From contig NZ_CP137920.1 in assembly GCF_033708015.1 (NCBI RefSeq), forward strand, positions 2,356,001 through 2,420,000: a stretch of DNA of 64,000 nucleotides, given 5' to 3'. The notes beneath the pieces were generated by a model that was given only the letters and a program-made list of their open reading frames with translations, ran no database searches and was not told the DNA's origin. Of the stretch, positions 1 through 9,533 are shown piece after piece; position 1 is the first letter of the stretch; each line of letters opens with the position of its first letter. The translations under genes were made by a program, and so were the position numbers. The stretch comes from Proteus vulgaris. GTDB lineage: Bacteria > Pseudomonadota > Gammaproteobacteria > Enterobacterales > Enterobacteriaceae.

Positions 1-677
1 TTGGTCATGAAACCGATGTGACCATTGCTGATTTTATTGCCGACCTTAGAGCACCAACCCCTTCTGCTGCGGCAGAACTTATTAGTCGTAACAAACTTGA
101 GCTATTGCGCCAATTGCAGTCACAGCAACAACGCCTTGAAATGGCTATGGATTACTATTTAGCGAAAAAATTACGCGCAATAACACAGCTTCATCATCGT
201 TTACAGCAACAGCATCCTCATTTACGTCTTGCGCGTCAGCAAAATGTATTAGCTTCCACACAACAGCGTTTAGTGACTAGTTTTCAGCAGCTATTGCAAA
301 CCAAGCAACATCAACAACTACAACTACAAAAACGCCTTAATTACCAAGAGCCTAGTTCACAAATCCAAGCATTACTTCGCCAACAACAACAGTTGATTTA
401 CCGTATGAGAGAAAGTATTTCACTACGGTTATCACGTCAACGTGAACAGTTTGCTATTAGCTGTTCTCGTTTAGAAAGTGTGAGTCCTCTCGCAACACTA
501 TCTCGCGGTTACAGTATTAGTGAAACAGCGTCTGGCGAAGTGCTGAAAAAGACCAAACAAGTGAAAGTGGGCGATCCGTTGAAAACACGCGTTGAAGATG
601 GTTGGATCACCAGTGAAGTGGTTAAAACACAAAAAATAAGAGCTAAACGTAAAACAACACCTAAAAGTGATGATTAA
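1..677 (+). CDS. xseA: Exodeoxyribonuclease VII large subunit, C-terminal half (5' end outside window)
   Basis: XseA is the large subunit of exonuclease VII, a cytosolic enzyme that degrades single-stranded DNA to oligonucleotides together with XseB. The reading frame is open from base 3 and runs to a TAA, so about half of the roughly 450-residue protein is present. The first visible residues, [25 protein letters not shown] in part, match the conserved end of the catalytic domain. A long Gln/Leu/Arg-rich coiled-coil segment follows, and then the basic C-terminal tail ([10 protein letters not shown] motif). The first in-frame ATG at 18 is internal and is not the true start. A hairpin terminator follows the stop. 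Confidence 0.95.
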   Translation, partial: GHETDVTIADFIADLRAPTPSAAAELISRNKLELLRQLQSQQQRLEMAMDYYLAKKLRAITQLHHRLQQQHPHLRLARQQNVLASTQQRLVTSFQQLLQTKQHQQLQLQKRLNYQEPSSQIQALLRQQQQLIYRMRESISLRLSRQREQFAISCSRLESVSPLATLSRGYSISETASGEVLKKTKQVKVGDPLKTRVEDGWITSEVVKTQKIRAKRKTTPKSDD

Positions 678-711
678 CTTAATTCTTGTTGTTTAGTGAA
701 TTGTGATATAG

Positions 712-748
712 AAAACGGCACCCATTTTCCTTTGATGCCGTTTTTTTA
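712..748. terminator. Hairpin terminator between xseA and the TonB receptor gene
   Basis: Arms AACGGCA (714-720) and TGCCGTT (736-742) form a stem that runs into seven T residues on the plus strand. This is a good Rho-independent terminator for xseA. On the minus strand the stem is followed only by a mixed TTTTCTAT tract, so it may also weakly end the receptor transcript that converges from the right. Confidence 0.8.
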
Positions 749-777
749 TTATGTCTTAATATCATTATTACGTTATT

Positions 778-3021
778 TTAAAAACGGACTTCTCCTGCAA
801 AAAGGTAACTTCTGCCACGGGCAGTTTGTGTGTTTGCACCCGGATCTTGCATAATTGGCGCTGAATTACTTCTATCAAGTGCATTAGAATAGTTTTTATT
901 CATTAAATTATGCACCGCAAACTTCAAAGAAATATTCTTATTAATTTTGTAATTACTATAAAGATCAATAACTGTCGGAATATTATCTTGTTGTACCATA
1001 GGTACCTTGCCTGTGTCATAATCTACGCCTTCAGGTGAAGTTTTACGCGATTTCCCCGTTATTTGGATCACAGTACCGACTTCTAATGAATGGTCATCAA
1101 AGAAGCGAACACCCGTATCGATGGTGGCGTAATATTTAGGAAGCTCAGAGGCGGGTGTTTGTCCAAAATCTGTACTGGCAATCGACGTCGGCTGTGAAGT
1201 TCGTTGGTCACTGTATGATAAGTGAGTGTAAAACACTCCTGCGTCATAATTCGCTTGTAGCTCATAACCACGTAAAGTCACTGGCTCTAGGCTATTGGTA
1301 TACAGAAAAATATTCCCATCATATTCTATCCCCGCGTAATCCTCGCCAGTTAAAGAACCGTCATTTTTACAACGCACTCCACCTTTACATACAAAATAAG
1401 AATCACTGGAAATGTAGTCTTTAATTTTTGTGTGATACCACAATCCTTTAAATCGTAAGCTATCACCTTCAAAAATTAAATCTGGACGATAACTATTAAA
1501 ACCAATTTGCACCGTATCGGCTTTTTCACTTTTTAAAAATGGGTTCATTGAAGCACCACCCTCATTAGCAAAAAAAATCTCTTGTGATGTTGGTGCTCTC
1601 ATGGTGTGTGCATAGCTTACAAAAGGCTGAAATTCAGGAATAATTTCGGCAGAAAACAACATACCAGGATCCCAATTTCTATCATGGCGATTGAGGTTCA
1701 TTTCCCCTTCAGGGAAGCATGCGGCTCGTGGATCACAAGCAGGTTTTCGCCCTTTGATATGATAATCGACATAATTTAAATTAAGATCGAGCGTATAAAT
1801 ATCATATTCAAATTTCATTTGTGAAAAGAAGCTGGTTAAATCATTTTTTCCTTGAGGTGCAAACGTATTATATTCAACCATGTTTTGTGATTGCCACAGA
1901 TCAGTAGAAGGTGCAATAACACTGCGCTTGTATTCCGTTGACATTAATTTAGAACCGAGTGTTAATGCCATATCTAATTCGCCGTAGTTAAAGCGACTGG
2001 TATTTTTTGCGACTAGTGAATCAGATATATTTTTTGCATTTGCTTCACGTAAACTAACGAGAGAATCACCTGCAAATTTTTGTGATGCCTGACTATGGCT
2101 AAGCAGAATTTCACTATCAAATAGATCGTTTAGCGGTGTATAGCGATATTTCGCATAATAATCTTTTGCCTCAATTTTTCGTCGATTAAAATCATTGTGA
2201 TAAAAACGACCACTTAATTCTAATTCATGAGAATCGTTGGGTTTAATCTTAATTTTAGTCAGTTCTGAATGCGGTCGTTGATTGAATTCTTTGCTTGTCG
2301 AGAATTCTTCGCTATTAAAACCAGCACCATTTTTATAGGAAGATTCTATTTTGTGCCCACTTAAGGCAAGCATTGCACCAATGCTACCGTCATCATTAAA
2401 TAATGAACGTTGCCCTGCAAAAGCAACCATGCCGTTATAACCTAATCCATTTGTGCCACCAGCCGCTTTACTTCTAATTCCCCAAGAGTGTCCTTGAAAT
2501 AAAATATCTTCTACACCAATAGTTTTAAAATTAGCACTTCCTGCCAGCGCATTAATACTATTTTCACCATCTTGTTGACCACGAGAAATATCAATTTGAA
2601 TAATAAAATTCGGATCGATCATACTATTAAATTGGTTGTAGGGTTGTGCACCATGCGCATATTGGCTAGGTGATGTGCTATACATCGTTTGTGTGACACC
2701 GTCCACCATCATATTCACGCGACCAAAACCACTAAGCCCGCGAATATTAACACTAATACCCGGTTGACTCACATCCATTTGAGTATATGTGCCAGGTGTT
2801 GAACGTAATGTTTGTTCAACAGATTCAAGATTATTAATTTCACCAATAGCGCTATAAGCACCAGGCTTTCCCAATGCTTTTTGTTCGGGTGTTTCTTTTT
2901 GTGCTGATGAAACTTTTAAGCTACTAAATTGAATCGCTTTATCTGTTTCAGATGCAATGGCAAGATGATTAGCACCCGAAAATAAAATAAGAGTGCTAAG
3001 TATTTTCCTTGTAAATTTCAT
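778..3021 (-). CDS. TonB-dependent outer-membrane receptor, probably heme/hemoprotein type
   Basis: This 747-residue protein is a TonB-dependent outer-membrane receptor. It starts with a signal peptide (Lys/Arg, hydrophobic stretch, AIAS cleavage region near residue 24). A plug domain follows, with the motifs SVNIRGLSGFGRVNMMVDGVTQT and ISRGQQDGENSINALAGS, and then a 22-strand-type barrel that ends in a terminal Phe (SYLFAGEVRF). An HTMRAPTSQE segment and a later NPFLKSEKAD segment look like the FRAP and NPNL boxes of heme/hemoglobin receptors. The histidine often found between those boxes is not present. Two cysteine pairs (ACDPRAAC, VCKGGVRC) probably form loop disulfides. It lies downstream of genes for a ChaN-like heme-binding lipoprotein and a TonB-like protein, which supports heme uptake. 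The exact ligand is inferred, not shown. Confidence 0.85.
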   Translation of the reverse strand: MKFTRKILSTLILFSGANHLAIASETDKAIQFSSLKVSSAQKETPEQKALGKPGAYSAIGEINNLESVEQTLRSTPGTYTQMDVSQPGISVNIRGLSGFGRVNMMVDGVTQTMYSTSPSQYAHGAQPYNQFNSMIDPNFIIQIDISRGQQDGENSINALAGSANFKTIGVEDILFQGHSWGIRSKAAGGTNGLGYNGMVAFAGQRSLFNDDGSIGAMLALSGHKIESSYKNGAGFNSEEFSTSKEFNQRPHSELTKIKIKPNDSHELELSGRFYHNDFNRRKIEAKDYYAKYRYTPLNDLFDSEILLSHSQASQKFAGDSLVSLREANAKNISDSLVAKNTSRFNYGELDMALTLGSKLMSTEYKRSVIAPSTDLWQSQNMVEYNTFAPQGKNDLTSFFSQMKFEYDIYTLDLNLNYVDYHIKGRKPACDPRAACFPEGEMNLNRHDRNWDPGMLFSAEIIPEFQPFVSYAHTMRAPTSQEIFFANEGGASMNPFLKSEKADTVQIGFNSYRPDLIFEGDSLRFKGLWYHTKIKDYISSDSYFVCKGGVRCKNDGSLTGEDYAGIEYDGNIFLYTNSLEPVTLRGYELQANYDAGVFYTHLSYSDQRTSQPTSIASTDFGQTPASELPKYYATIDTGVRFFDDHSLEVGTVIQITGKSRKTSPEGVDYDTGKVPMVQQDNIPTVIDLYSNYKINKNISLKFAVHNLMNKNYSNALDRSNSAPIMQDPGANTQTARGRSYLFAGEVRF

Positions 3022-3121
3022 AATAAACCTATTCTTTATTTTTATTTAAATAGGCTCACGTTGCTTTATATAAAGTCACAAACTAGAAAATATTATTATT
3101 GTATTTACTTTAAATAATAGC

Positions 3122-3146
3122 CCTGTCTCTCTTTAAGAGAGACAGG
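3122..3146 (-). other. Perfect 10-bp stem-loop between ptrB and the receptor gene
   Basis: The arms CCTGTCTCTC (3122-3131) and GAGAGACAGG (3137-3146) are perfect inverted repeats around a 5-base loop, TTTAA. No U-run follows on the minus strand. It is therefore more likely a transcript-processing or stability element, or a partial attenuator ahead of the receptor gene, than a full terminator. Confidence 0.55.
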
Positions 3147-3182
3147 TTTATTTATTAAAATTATTGCTTATTACTGATTATT

Positions 3183-5351
3183 CTATTTTATATTCTGAGT
3201 GTTAAAATAGACTTCAGGCTGTTCTAACATCAAAATAAAGGCATATTCTTTTGCAGTATCGCGCAGACGATTAAAACGTCCTGATTTACCACCATGCCCT
3301 GCACTCATATTAGTATCAAGTAATAATAAGTTATTATCCGTTTTTAATTCACGCAATTTAGCAACCCATTTTGCAGGTTCCCAATATTGCACTTGTGAAT
3401 CATGTAATCCTGTTGTGACTAATAGATGAGGATAAGCTTTAGCAACCACATTATCGTATGGGCTATACGATTTTAAGCGGAAATAAACTTCTTTATCAGC
3501 CGGATTTCCCCATTCTTCATATTCCCCAGTGGTTAAAGGAATTGAAGCATCGAGCATTGTTGTCAACACATCCACAAAGGGAACCTGAGATACCACACCA
3601 CGGTATAATTCCGGTGCCATATTCACAACAGCACCCATTAATAAACCGCCTGCACTCCCTCCCATAGCATAAACGTGTTTAGGTGCTCCGTAACCTTTAG
3701 CTATTAAGTCGTTAGTAGCATCAATAAAGTCGGTAAAAGTATTAACTTTATGTTCCATTTTACCTTGGTTATACCAACGCTTGCCTAGCTCACCACCACC
3801 ACGCACATGCACAATGGCATAAACAAAACCACGATCTAACAAACTTAAACGAGGTGAGCTAAATGAAGGATCGATGCTACTACCGTAAGAACCATAGCCA
3901 TAAATTAAGATAGGGTTTTCACCTTTCTTGAATAAGTCTTTGCGATAAACCAATGATACAGGAACTTCAACACCATCTTGTGCTTTTACCCAAATACGCT
4001 CACTTTCATATAAATCACGTTCAAAGCCTTTTACTTCTTGCTGTTTCAGTAGTTGCTTTTGATGCGTTTGCATATTCCATTGATAAGTTGAAGAAGGTGT
4101 CGTCATAGACGTATAACCAAAGCGAAGCTCTTCACTATCTGCTTGAGGGTTAAATCCTAGCCATGCCATATAAACAGGATCGTCAAACGTAACATATGTT
4201 GATTGACCTGTTTTCCAATCAATCTGGCGTAATGACACTAAACCTTGTTTTCTTTCTTCAACAACTAACCAACGATTAAAAAGATCAAAACCTTCTAAAT
4301 CGACCTCTTTTTGGGGTGCAATGACGGTTTCCCAAGGTTTATCGATTGATGCGGTTTTATAAAGACCAAACAGCTCACTCTCATGATTCGAACGAATATA
4401 GAATTCACCATTAAAATGGTCGATATCATATTCACGCCCTTCTTGACGCGCAGAAAAGATAACCATCGGTTTTTCTGGTGCATTTGCGTCAATTAAACGA
4501 GATTCAGAGGTTGTTGAGCTTTCGATAGAGACAAGAATGTAATCTTCAGATTTGCTTTTACTTATCCATGTATAAAAGCGATCGTCGTTTTCTTCAAAGA
4601 TTTTGATATCTTGTTTACGATCAGTGCCATATTGATGGCGATAGATTTGGTAAGGCAGTAGCGTTTGCGGATCTTTATCAACATAAAATAGTGTTTTGCT
4701 ATCATTTGCCCACACTAAGTTTGCTGAGATATGAGTTAACACATTCTCTTTCCATGTGTTATCTGATAAATCTTTATAGGCAACATTATAGTTTCTGCGG
4801 CCTTCTTTATCTTCTGCAATAGCAATGCGTTTGTTATCTGGGCTGATAGTGAGATCACCTAATTGATAGAACTCATGCCCTTTAGCACGTTCGTTTCCAT
4901 CAACGAGAACTTCCCATTCACTGTCACTATTTACGGGTTTACGCTGATAAATAGGAAAATCTTTACCTTCTTGGTAAATAGTACGATAAGTATAGCCATT
5001 GTAAATGTAAGGTACTGACTCATCGTTTTGAGCCATGCGACTTACCATCTCATTGAAAAGCGTTTCTTCAAGGGCTTTACCCTCTTTCATCACTGATTCA
5101 GTATAAGCATTTTCCGCATTCAGATAATCAAGTACTTTAGGATCTTTGCGTGAATCATCTCGTAGCCAATAATAATTATCGGTGCGCGTATCCCCATGCT
5201 CTGTCATCACGTGAGGTACTTTATTTGCTTTTGGTGGCATCACTAGGGAGTCCTTCTGATTTTGAGCCAATACAGGTGTTGCTGAAATTAACAATGCTAT
5301 GATCGCACTCGTTAATTTCAACGTCATCCGTTTTTTTGTTGCGATTAGCAT
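3183..5351 (-). CDS. ptrB: Oligopeptidase B (S9A prolyl-oligopeptidase family) with an export signal
   Basis: This is a serine peptidase of the prolyl oligopeptidase family that cleaves short peptides after basic residues. The 722 residues comprise a seven-bladed propeller domain (roughly residues 100-450) and a C-terminal alpha/beta hydrolase domain. The nucleophile Ser566 lies in GGSAGG, Asp651 in GLHDSQV, and His686 in SAGHGGKSG. Unusually, the N-terminus (MLIATKKRMTLKLTSAI..., ending VLAQ) is a convincing signal peptide of about 30 residues ahead of the usual PPKANKVPH start. The enzyme is therefore predicted to act in the periplasm rather than the cytosol. It sits 27 bases after the TonB-like gene and 161 bases before the receptor gene, inside the putative iron-regulated cluster. 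The job of processing peptides or hemoproteins during heme uptake is inference. Confidence 0.88.
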   Translation of the reverse strand: MLIATKKRMTLKLTSAIIALLISATPVLAQNQKDSLVMPPKANKVPHVMTEHGDTRTDNYYWLRDDSRKDPKVLDYLNAENAYTESVMKEGKALEETLFNEMVSRMAQNDESVPYIYNGYTYRTIYQEGKDFPIYQRKPVNSDSEWEVLVDGNERAKGHEFYQLGDLTISPDNKRIAIAEDKEGRRNYNVAYKDLSDNTWKENVLTHISANLVWANDSKTLFYVDKDPQTLLPYQIYRHQYGTDRKQDIKIFEENDDRFYTWISKSKSEDYILVSIESSTTSESRLIDANAPEKPMVIFSARQEGREYDIDHFNGEFYIRSNHESELFGLYKTASIDKPWETVIAPQKEVDLEGFDLFNRWLVVEERKQGLVSLRQIDWKTGQSTYVTFDDPVYMAWLGFNPQADSEELRFGYTSMTTPSSTYQWNMQTHQKQLLKQQEVKGFERDLYESERIWVKAQDGVEVPVSLVYRKDLFKKGENPILIYGYGSYGSSIDPSFSSPRLSLLDRGFVYAIVHVRGGGELGKRWYNQGKMEHKVNTFTDFIDATNDLIAKGYGAPKHVYAMGGSAGGLLMGAVVNMAPELYRGVVSQVPFVDVLTTMLDASIPLTTGEYEEWGNPADKEVYFRLKSYSPYDNVVAKAYPHLLVTTGLHDSQVQYWEPAKWVAKLRELKTDNNLLLLDTNMSAGHGGKSGRFNRLRDTAKEYAFILMLEQPEVYFNTQNIK

Positions 5352-5378
5352 AACGTTTTATTTCCTTTTTACCCGTTG

Positions 5379-6188
5379 TTAGAACGTTAGTGTAGAAAAC
5401 TCGATAGGCATTTCAACCATTATTTTACCTTGTGACAATAACTCTATTGGCGGTATAGGTAAGGGTTCTGCACGTTTGAGTACTCTTTGTGCTTCTCGGT
5501 CTAAAGAACGCACGCCACTACTGAGAATTAATTCACTTGATATGACATAACCTTGTTCATCAACAATAAAGCGTACTTTAGAAACTCCCGTTCTACCTTT
5601 GCTTTTTGCTTCTTCAGGATAGGCTTTATAGCGATTAAGATGCCCTTTTGTTTTCGCTTGCCACAATGCTAACGCACTTTCTGAACTCTCAGAATCGCTG
5701 TCATAGTTTGCACTAACATCATTAGATTGTTGTTTCGCCACAGAGCGACTGCTTGAAGGTGCTGATTGACTAGACACATTTTCACTAATAATAGGTGAAG
5801 GTTTTACAGGAGAGATGACGGGTGTTACTTTAGCCATTTCCTCTCGATTGACCCTTTTTTTAGGTTTTTCGATAAGAATATCTGCATTTTCATTCACAAT
5901 CAGATCAGGCTGTTTTTCAGCAACGTCTTGCTCTACCTTTTTTTGGCTTGCCACCGCCAGTTGTTGATCAACACCTACAATCTGTTTTTCGTCGCTGATC
6001 GCTTGTACGTTTTCACTTAAGCTCATCATTACCGCTAATTCTGGCTCTTGTATTAATACCGTATTCTCTTTATTGAAATAAAAATAAGCCATGACATAAA
6101 TAGCATGTATACCGATTGCCAAAATAAACGCTTTAGCACTACAAAGCTGAAATTTTGGCATTTGATCCATACAAGAAGAAGTAATCAT
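5379..6188 (-). CDS. TonB/HasB-like energy transducer
   Basis: This 269-residue inner-membrane protein resembles TonB and HasB. It has a short cytosolic N-terminus and one membrane segment (roughly residues 18-37). A charged and Ser-rich periplasmic linker lacks the long Pro-Lys repeats of classic TonB. A C-terminal TonB domain follows (YPEEAKSKGRTGVSKVRF... near residue 190, then GVRSLDREAQRVLKRA). It would couple the proton-motive force, through ExbB/ExbD made elsewhere, to the receptor encoded in the same cluster. Another in-frame ATG at 6170 would shorten the protein by six residues, and neither start has a strong ribosome-binding site. A dedicated TonB beside its receptor recalls HasB-HasR. 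Confidence 0.85.
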   Translation of the reverse strand: MITSSCMDQMPKFQLCSAKAFILAIGIHAIYVMAYFYFNKENTVLIQEPELAVMMSLSENVQAISDEKQIVGVDQQLAVASQKKVEQDVAEKQPDLIVNENADILIEKPKKRVNREEMAKVTPVISPVKPSPIISENVSSQSAPSSSRSVAKQQSNDVSANYDSDSESSESALALWQAKTKGHLNRYKAYPEEAKSKGRTGVSKVRFIVDEQGYVISSELILSSGVRSLDREAQRVLKRAEPLPIPPIELLSQGKIMVEMPIEFSTLTF

Positions 6189-6206
6189 ATTCGCGCAGCC
6201 AATAAA

Positions 6207-7076
6207 TTAAGGTAATGCAACTGGTGTTATCCAAAGATAATCCGCATGAACTGAAGTCACATCACTCCCCTCTTCCGCCATTATTACGACGGTCACATTT
6301 TCATTTGGCGCTAAGTCAGCAACATGTAAAGGTACACCCATGACTTTCGTGGCATGAAAAGAACCCGCAATTAAAAGTGCAGGTGTCGGCGCATCTAATA
6401 AACGCTTAGCCATTGCACGATCTCGTAATTGCTGAATAACCGTCATTTTTTCTGCTTGTGTCTTATCAAGCTCACCGCCATGAGAATACTCGATTGTTTT
6501 TTGAATACGTTGGCGAACAGATATATCCGTTGAATGCACACCATCAATAATAGGAGGGTTTTTATACGCACTATATATTTCACTGCGATCAATATTTGCA
6601 GCTAATAAAGGATAATTAGCGCTTAGCCCTGCTTTAACAATATTGCCATACCATTTCCAAGGCCAACCTGAATTCCATTTCAATGCAGCCATTAATCGCT
6701 CATCCCGCAAGTATTCAGAGCCAGAATAACGTTTTTTTGTATTATTAACTAATGATTGCTGGCTTGGTGTTAGCATCTCAAGTAAAACGGATCCTTGAGG
6801 ACGTTTTTTAGGCAATTCTGTTATTAACCAATACTCAATATCATGATGATAAGTATTGTCATGTTTTTCACCAATAATCACTCGTGATTGGTTTGCTAAT
6901 CGTGTTAACAACGTATCTGCCGTAATGGATTGCCCAGTTTGGGTATCAATGATGTTTGCCGACTGAATAATTGCCGGCTCTACGGTTGATACTGGCTGTT
7001 TCTCTATCGAATGACATGCTGAAAGATTTATTAATGAAACGAGTAGTAAGATCCTTTTTGGCAGTGAGAAAAACAT
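6207..7076 (-). CDS. ChaN-family heme-binding lipoprotein
   Basis: This is a predicted lipoprotein of about 289 residues in the ChaN (cofactor/heme-binding) family, whose characterised members bind heme and are iron-regulated. The N-terminus has a basic residue pair, a hydrophobic core and the lipobox NLSAC, so it should be lipidated and membrane-anchored. Family-type segments are visible: RVIIGEKHDNTYHHDIEYW near residue 70 and PALLIAGSFHATKVMGVPLH near the C-terminus. Two in-frame ATGs exist (7082 and 7076). I chose 7076 because the AGG ribosome-binding motif touches the first ATG but is six bases from the second. This is the first gene after the Fur-like box and probably heads the cluster with the TonB-like gene, 18 bases downstream. 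Confidence 0.82.
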   Translation of the reverse strand: MFFSLPKRILLLVSLINLSACHSIEKQPVSTVEPAIIQSANIIDTQTGQSITADTLLTRLANQSRVIIGEKHDNTYHHDIEYWLITELPKKRPQGSVLLEMLTPSQQSLVNNTKKRYSGSEYLRDERLMAALKWNSGWPWKWYGNIVKAGLSANYPLLAANIDRSEIYSAYKNPPIIDGVHSTDISVRQRIQKTIEYSHGGELDKTQAEKMTVIQQLRDRAMAKRLLDAPTPALLIAGSFHATKVMGVPLHVADLAPNENVTVVIMAEEGSDVTSVHADYLWITPVALP

Positions 7077-7139
7077 AATCATCCTATTAGCTATATATAC
7101 TTACCCTGATTAAACGAATAGGTTAGTATTAATGCTAAT

Positions 7140-7158
7140 AATAATCAATATCATTTTG
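7140..7158 (-). promoter_or_regulatory. Fur-box-like site upstream of the heme/iron cluster
   Basis: Read on the minus strand, these 19 bases are CAAAATGATATTGATTATT. By hand comparison they match the Fur consensus GATAATGATAATCATTATC at 14 of 19 positions. The site lies about 65 bases upstream of the ChaN-type gene and is well placed for iron-dependent repression of the whole cluster. Confidence 0.7.
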
Positions 7159-7244
7159 ATATTAAATTGCATTTAATGTTTGATCTATCCATTTTAAGTG
7201 TATAAAAAGGCGCTTTATAAATAGAATCATTTGATTAGTAACAA

Positions 7245-9527
7245 TTAATTCTGAGACTGTGTCTGAGCTTCAACAACAGCTAATGCCACCATATTCACAA
7301 TACGACGTACTGAGGCAATGGGTGTCAAGATATGGGCCGGTTTAGCAATACCCATTAATACTGGCCCTACTGTTACACCATCAGAGCTGGTGACACGTAA
7401 TAAGTTATAACTAATACGTGCGGCTTCCATTGTTGGCATAACTAATAGATTTGCAGAGCCTTTTAATGGGCTATCTGGCATCACATCACGACGAATAGAT
7501 TCCACTAATGCTGCATCTGCATGCATTTCACCATCAATCTCTAATTCAGGTGCACGTTGCTTGATTAGCTCTAATGCTTTTCTGAGTTTGATTGAAGATG
7601 GGCTATCAAATGAGCCGAAGCTTGAACGAGAAACCAGCGCTGCTTTTGGCTCAATACCAAAACGACGGATAGTATCCGCAGCCATAATCGTAATATCAGC
7701 AAGTTGTTCTGCAGTCGGATCTTCATTGACGTAAGTGTCTGTGATAAAAGTGTTACCACTTGGCAATAACAATGCGTTCATTGCACCCGCAGTTTCCATT
7801 CCTTCACGTAAGCCAAATACATTTTTGTAGATTTCAAAATGTTCAGAATAGCTACCCACAGTACCACAAATCAGACCATCTGCTTCACCTCTGCGAACCA
7901 TAATGGCACCAATAAGTGTTGGATTGCCAATCATTGCACGACGAGCTTGTTCTTGTGATACACCGCGACGTTTCATGATTTGGTGATATTCTTGCCAATA
8001 CTCTTTGAAGCGTGGATCGTTTTCATTATTCACGACTTCAAAGTCTTTACCCGCTTTAATATGTAACCCCAATTTCTGAATACGCATTTCAATCACACTA
8101 GGGCGACCTATTAAGATTGGTGAGGCTAATCCTAATGTGACTAATTCTTGTGTTGCATGAAGTACACGATTTTCTTCCCCTTCTGCTAACACAATACGTT
8201 TTTTCTCTTTTTTCGCTTGAGAGAAAATAGGTTTCATAAATAAGTTCGTTTTATAAACAAACTCATTAAGATGTTCGATATAAGCAGAGAAATCTTCAAT
8301 TGGACGAGTTGCAACACCTGAATCCATCGCCGCTTTTGCAACTGCCGGCGCAATTTTCACAATCAAACGTGGATCAAACGGTTTTGGAATAATGTATTCA
8401 GGACCAAAAGAGAGTTCCTGATCACCATAGGCAGAAGCAACTTCTTCATTCTGCTCAGCGAGTGCTAATTCTGCAATCGCATGAACACAAGCGAGTTTCA
8501 TCTCTTCATTAATTGCGGTTGCACCAACGTCTAATGCGCCACGGAAAATGAATGGGAAACACAATACGTTATTAACTTGATTTGGGTAGTCAGAACGCCC
8601 TGTACAGATAATCGCATCTGAACGCACCGCTTTTGCTAATGGTGGTAGAATTTCTGGCTCTGGATTTGCAAGGGCGAGGATCAGTGGATCACGTGCCATT
8701 TTTTTGACCATTTCTTGCGTTAATACGCCAGGTCCAGAACAACCTAAGAAAATATCAGCATTATTAATAACATCATCTAATGTACGAGTACCGTTATCTT
8801 CAATCGCATAAGCAGCTTTGGTTTCTGCCATATTCGCTTCACGACCGCGGTAGATCACACCCTTAGAGTCACATACAGTGATGTTTTCGCGTGTTAGCCC
8901 TAATGCAACTAATAAGTTCATGCAAGCAATAGATGCGGCACCCGCGCCTGATACCACTAATTTCACTTTGCTAATGTCTTTTTTAATAATACGCAATCCA
9001 TTGAGAATAGCGGCAGTAGAGATAATCGCTGTACCATGCTGATCATCATGGAATACAGGAATATTCATTTTTTCACGCAGTTTTTTCTCAATATAGAAAC
9101 ACTCTGGTGCTTTAATATCTTCGAGATTAATACCACCAAATGTTGGCTCTAATGATGCAATAATATCAACAAGTTTATCAGGATCAGTTTCGTTCACTTC
9201 GATGTCAAAAACATCAACGCCAGAAAACTTCTTAAACAAAACGCCTTTACCTTCCATTACAGGCTTACCTGCTAAAGCGCCGATATTGCCAAGTCCTAAT
9301 ACCGCAGTACCATTTGAAATCACTGCGACAAGATTGCCTTTGGCTGTGTAGCGATAAGCGGCAAGAGGATTTGCTGCAATTTCTAAGCAAGGAACAGCGA
9401 CACCAGGTGAATAAGCTAATGCTAAATCACGTTGGGTTATGAGTGGTTTTGTTGGTACGACGGTGATTTTGCCTGGTACGGGAAATTCATGAAAATCTAG
9501 GGCGCTTTGTTTTAATTTGTCTTCCAT
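7245..9527 (-). CDS. maeB: NADP-dependent malic enzyme (malic enzyme plus phosphotransacetylase-like domain)
   Basis: MaeB oxidatively decarboxylates malate to pyruvate and makes NADPH in the cytosol. The protein of about 760 residues has an N-terminal malic enzyme and NAD-binding half ([51 protein letters not shown]). The C-terminal half resembles phosphotransacetylase (roughly from residue 430: [16 protein letters not shown], then [17 protein letters not shown]). This matches the length and layout of E. coli MaeB. ATGs occur at 9533 and 9527. The second is preferred because AGGA sits seven bases before it and the protein then begins [15 protein letters not shown]. It is a single gene, divergent from narP. 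Confidence 0.96.
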   Translation of the reverse strand: MEDKLKQSALDFHEFPVPGKITVVPTKPLITQRDLALAYSPGVAVPCLEIAANPLAAYRYTAKGNLVAVISNGTAVLGLGNIGALAGKPVMEGKGVLFKKFSGVDVFDIEVNETDPDKLVDIIASLEPTFGGINLEDIKAPECFYIEKKLREKMNIPVFHDDQHGTAIISTAAILNGLRIIKKDISKVKLVVSGAGAASIACMNLLVALGLTRENITVCDSKGVIYRGREANMAETKAAYAIEDNGTRTLDDVINNADIFLGCSGPGVLTQEMVKKMARDPLILALANPEPEILPPLAKAVRSDAIICTGRSDYPNQVNNVLCFPFIFRGALDVGATAINEEMKLACVHAIAELALAEQNEEVASAYGDQELSFGPEYIIPKPFDPRLIVKIAPAVAKAAMDSGVATRPIEDFSAYIEHLNEFVYKTNLFMKPIFSQAKKEKKRIVLAEGEENRVLHATQELVTLGLASPILIGRPSVIEMRIQKLGLHIKAGKDFEVVNNENDPRFKEYWQEYHQIMKRRGVSQEQARRAMIGNPTLIGAIMVRRGEADGLICGTVGSYSEHFEIYKNVFGLREGMETAGAMNALLLPSGNTFITDTYVNEDPTAEQLADITIMAADTIRRFGIEPKAALVSRSSFGSFDSPSSIKLRKALELIKQRAPELEIDGEMHADAALVESIRRDVMPDSPLKGSANLLVMPTMEAARISYNLLRVTSSDGVTVGPVLMGIAKPAHILTPIASVRRIVNMVALAVVEAQTQSQN

Positions 9528-9533
9528 CTTCAT

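Noticed and set aside
1155..1424. 89-residue plus-strand frame inside the TonB receptor gene
   Set aside because: It lies wholly within a well-supported gene on the other strand, and its composition lacks any domain or start signal.
3082..3102. Second Fur-like site before the receptor gene
   Set aside because: Only about 11 of 19 positions match, and the AT-rich background makes such matches common.
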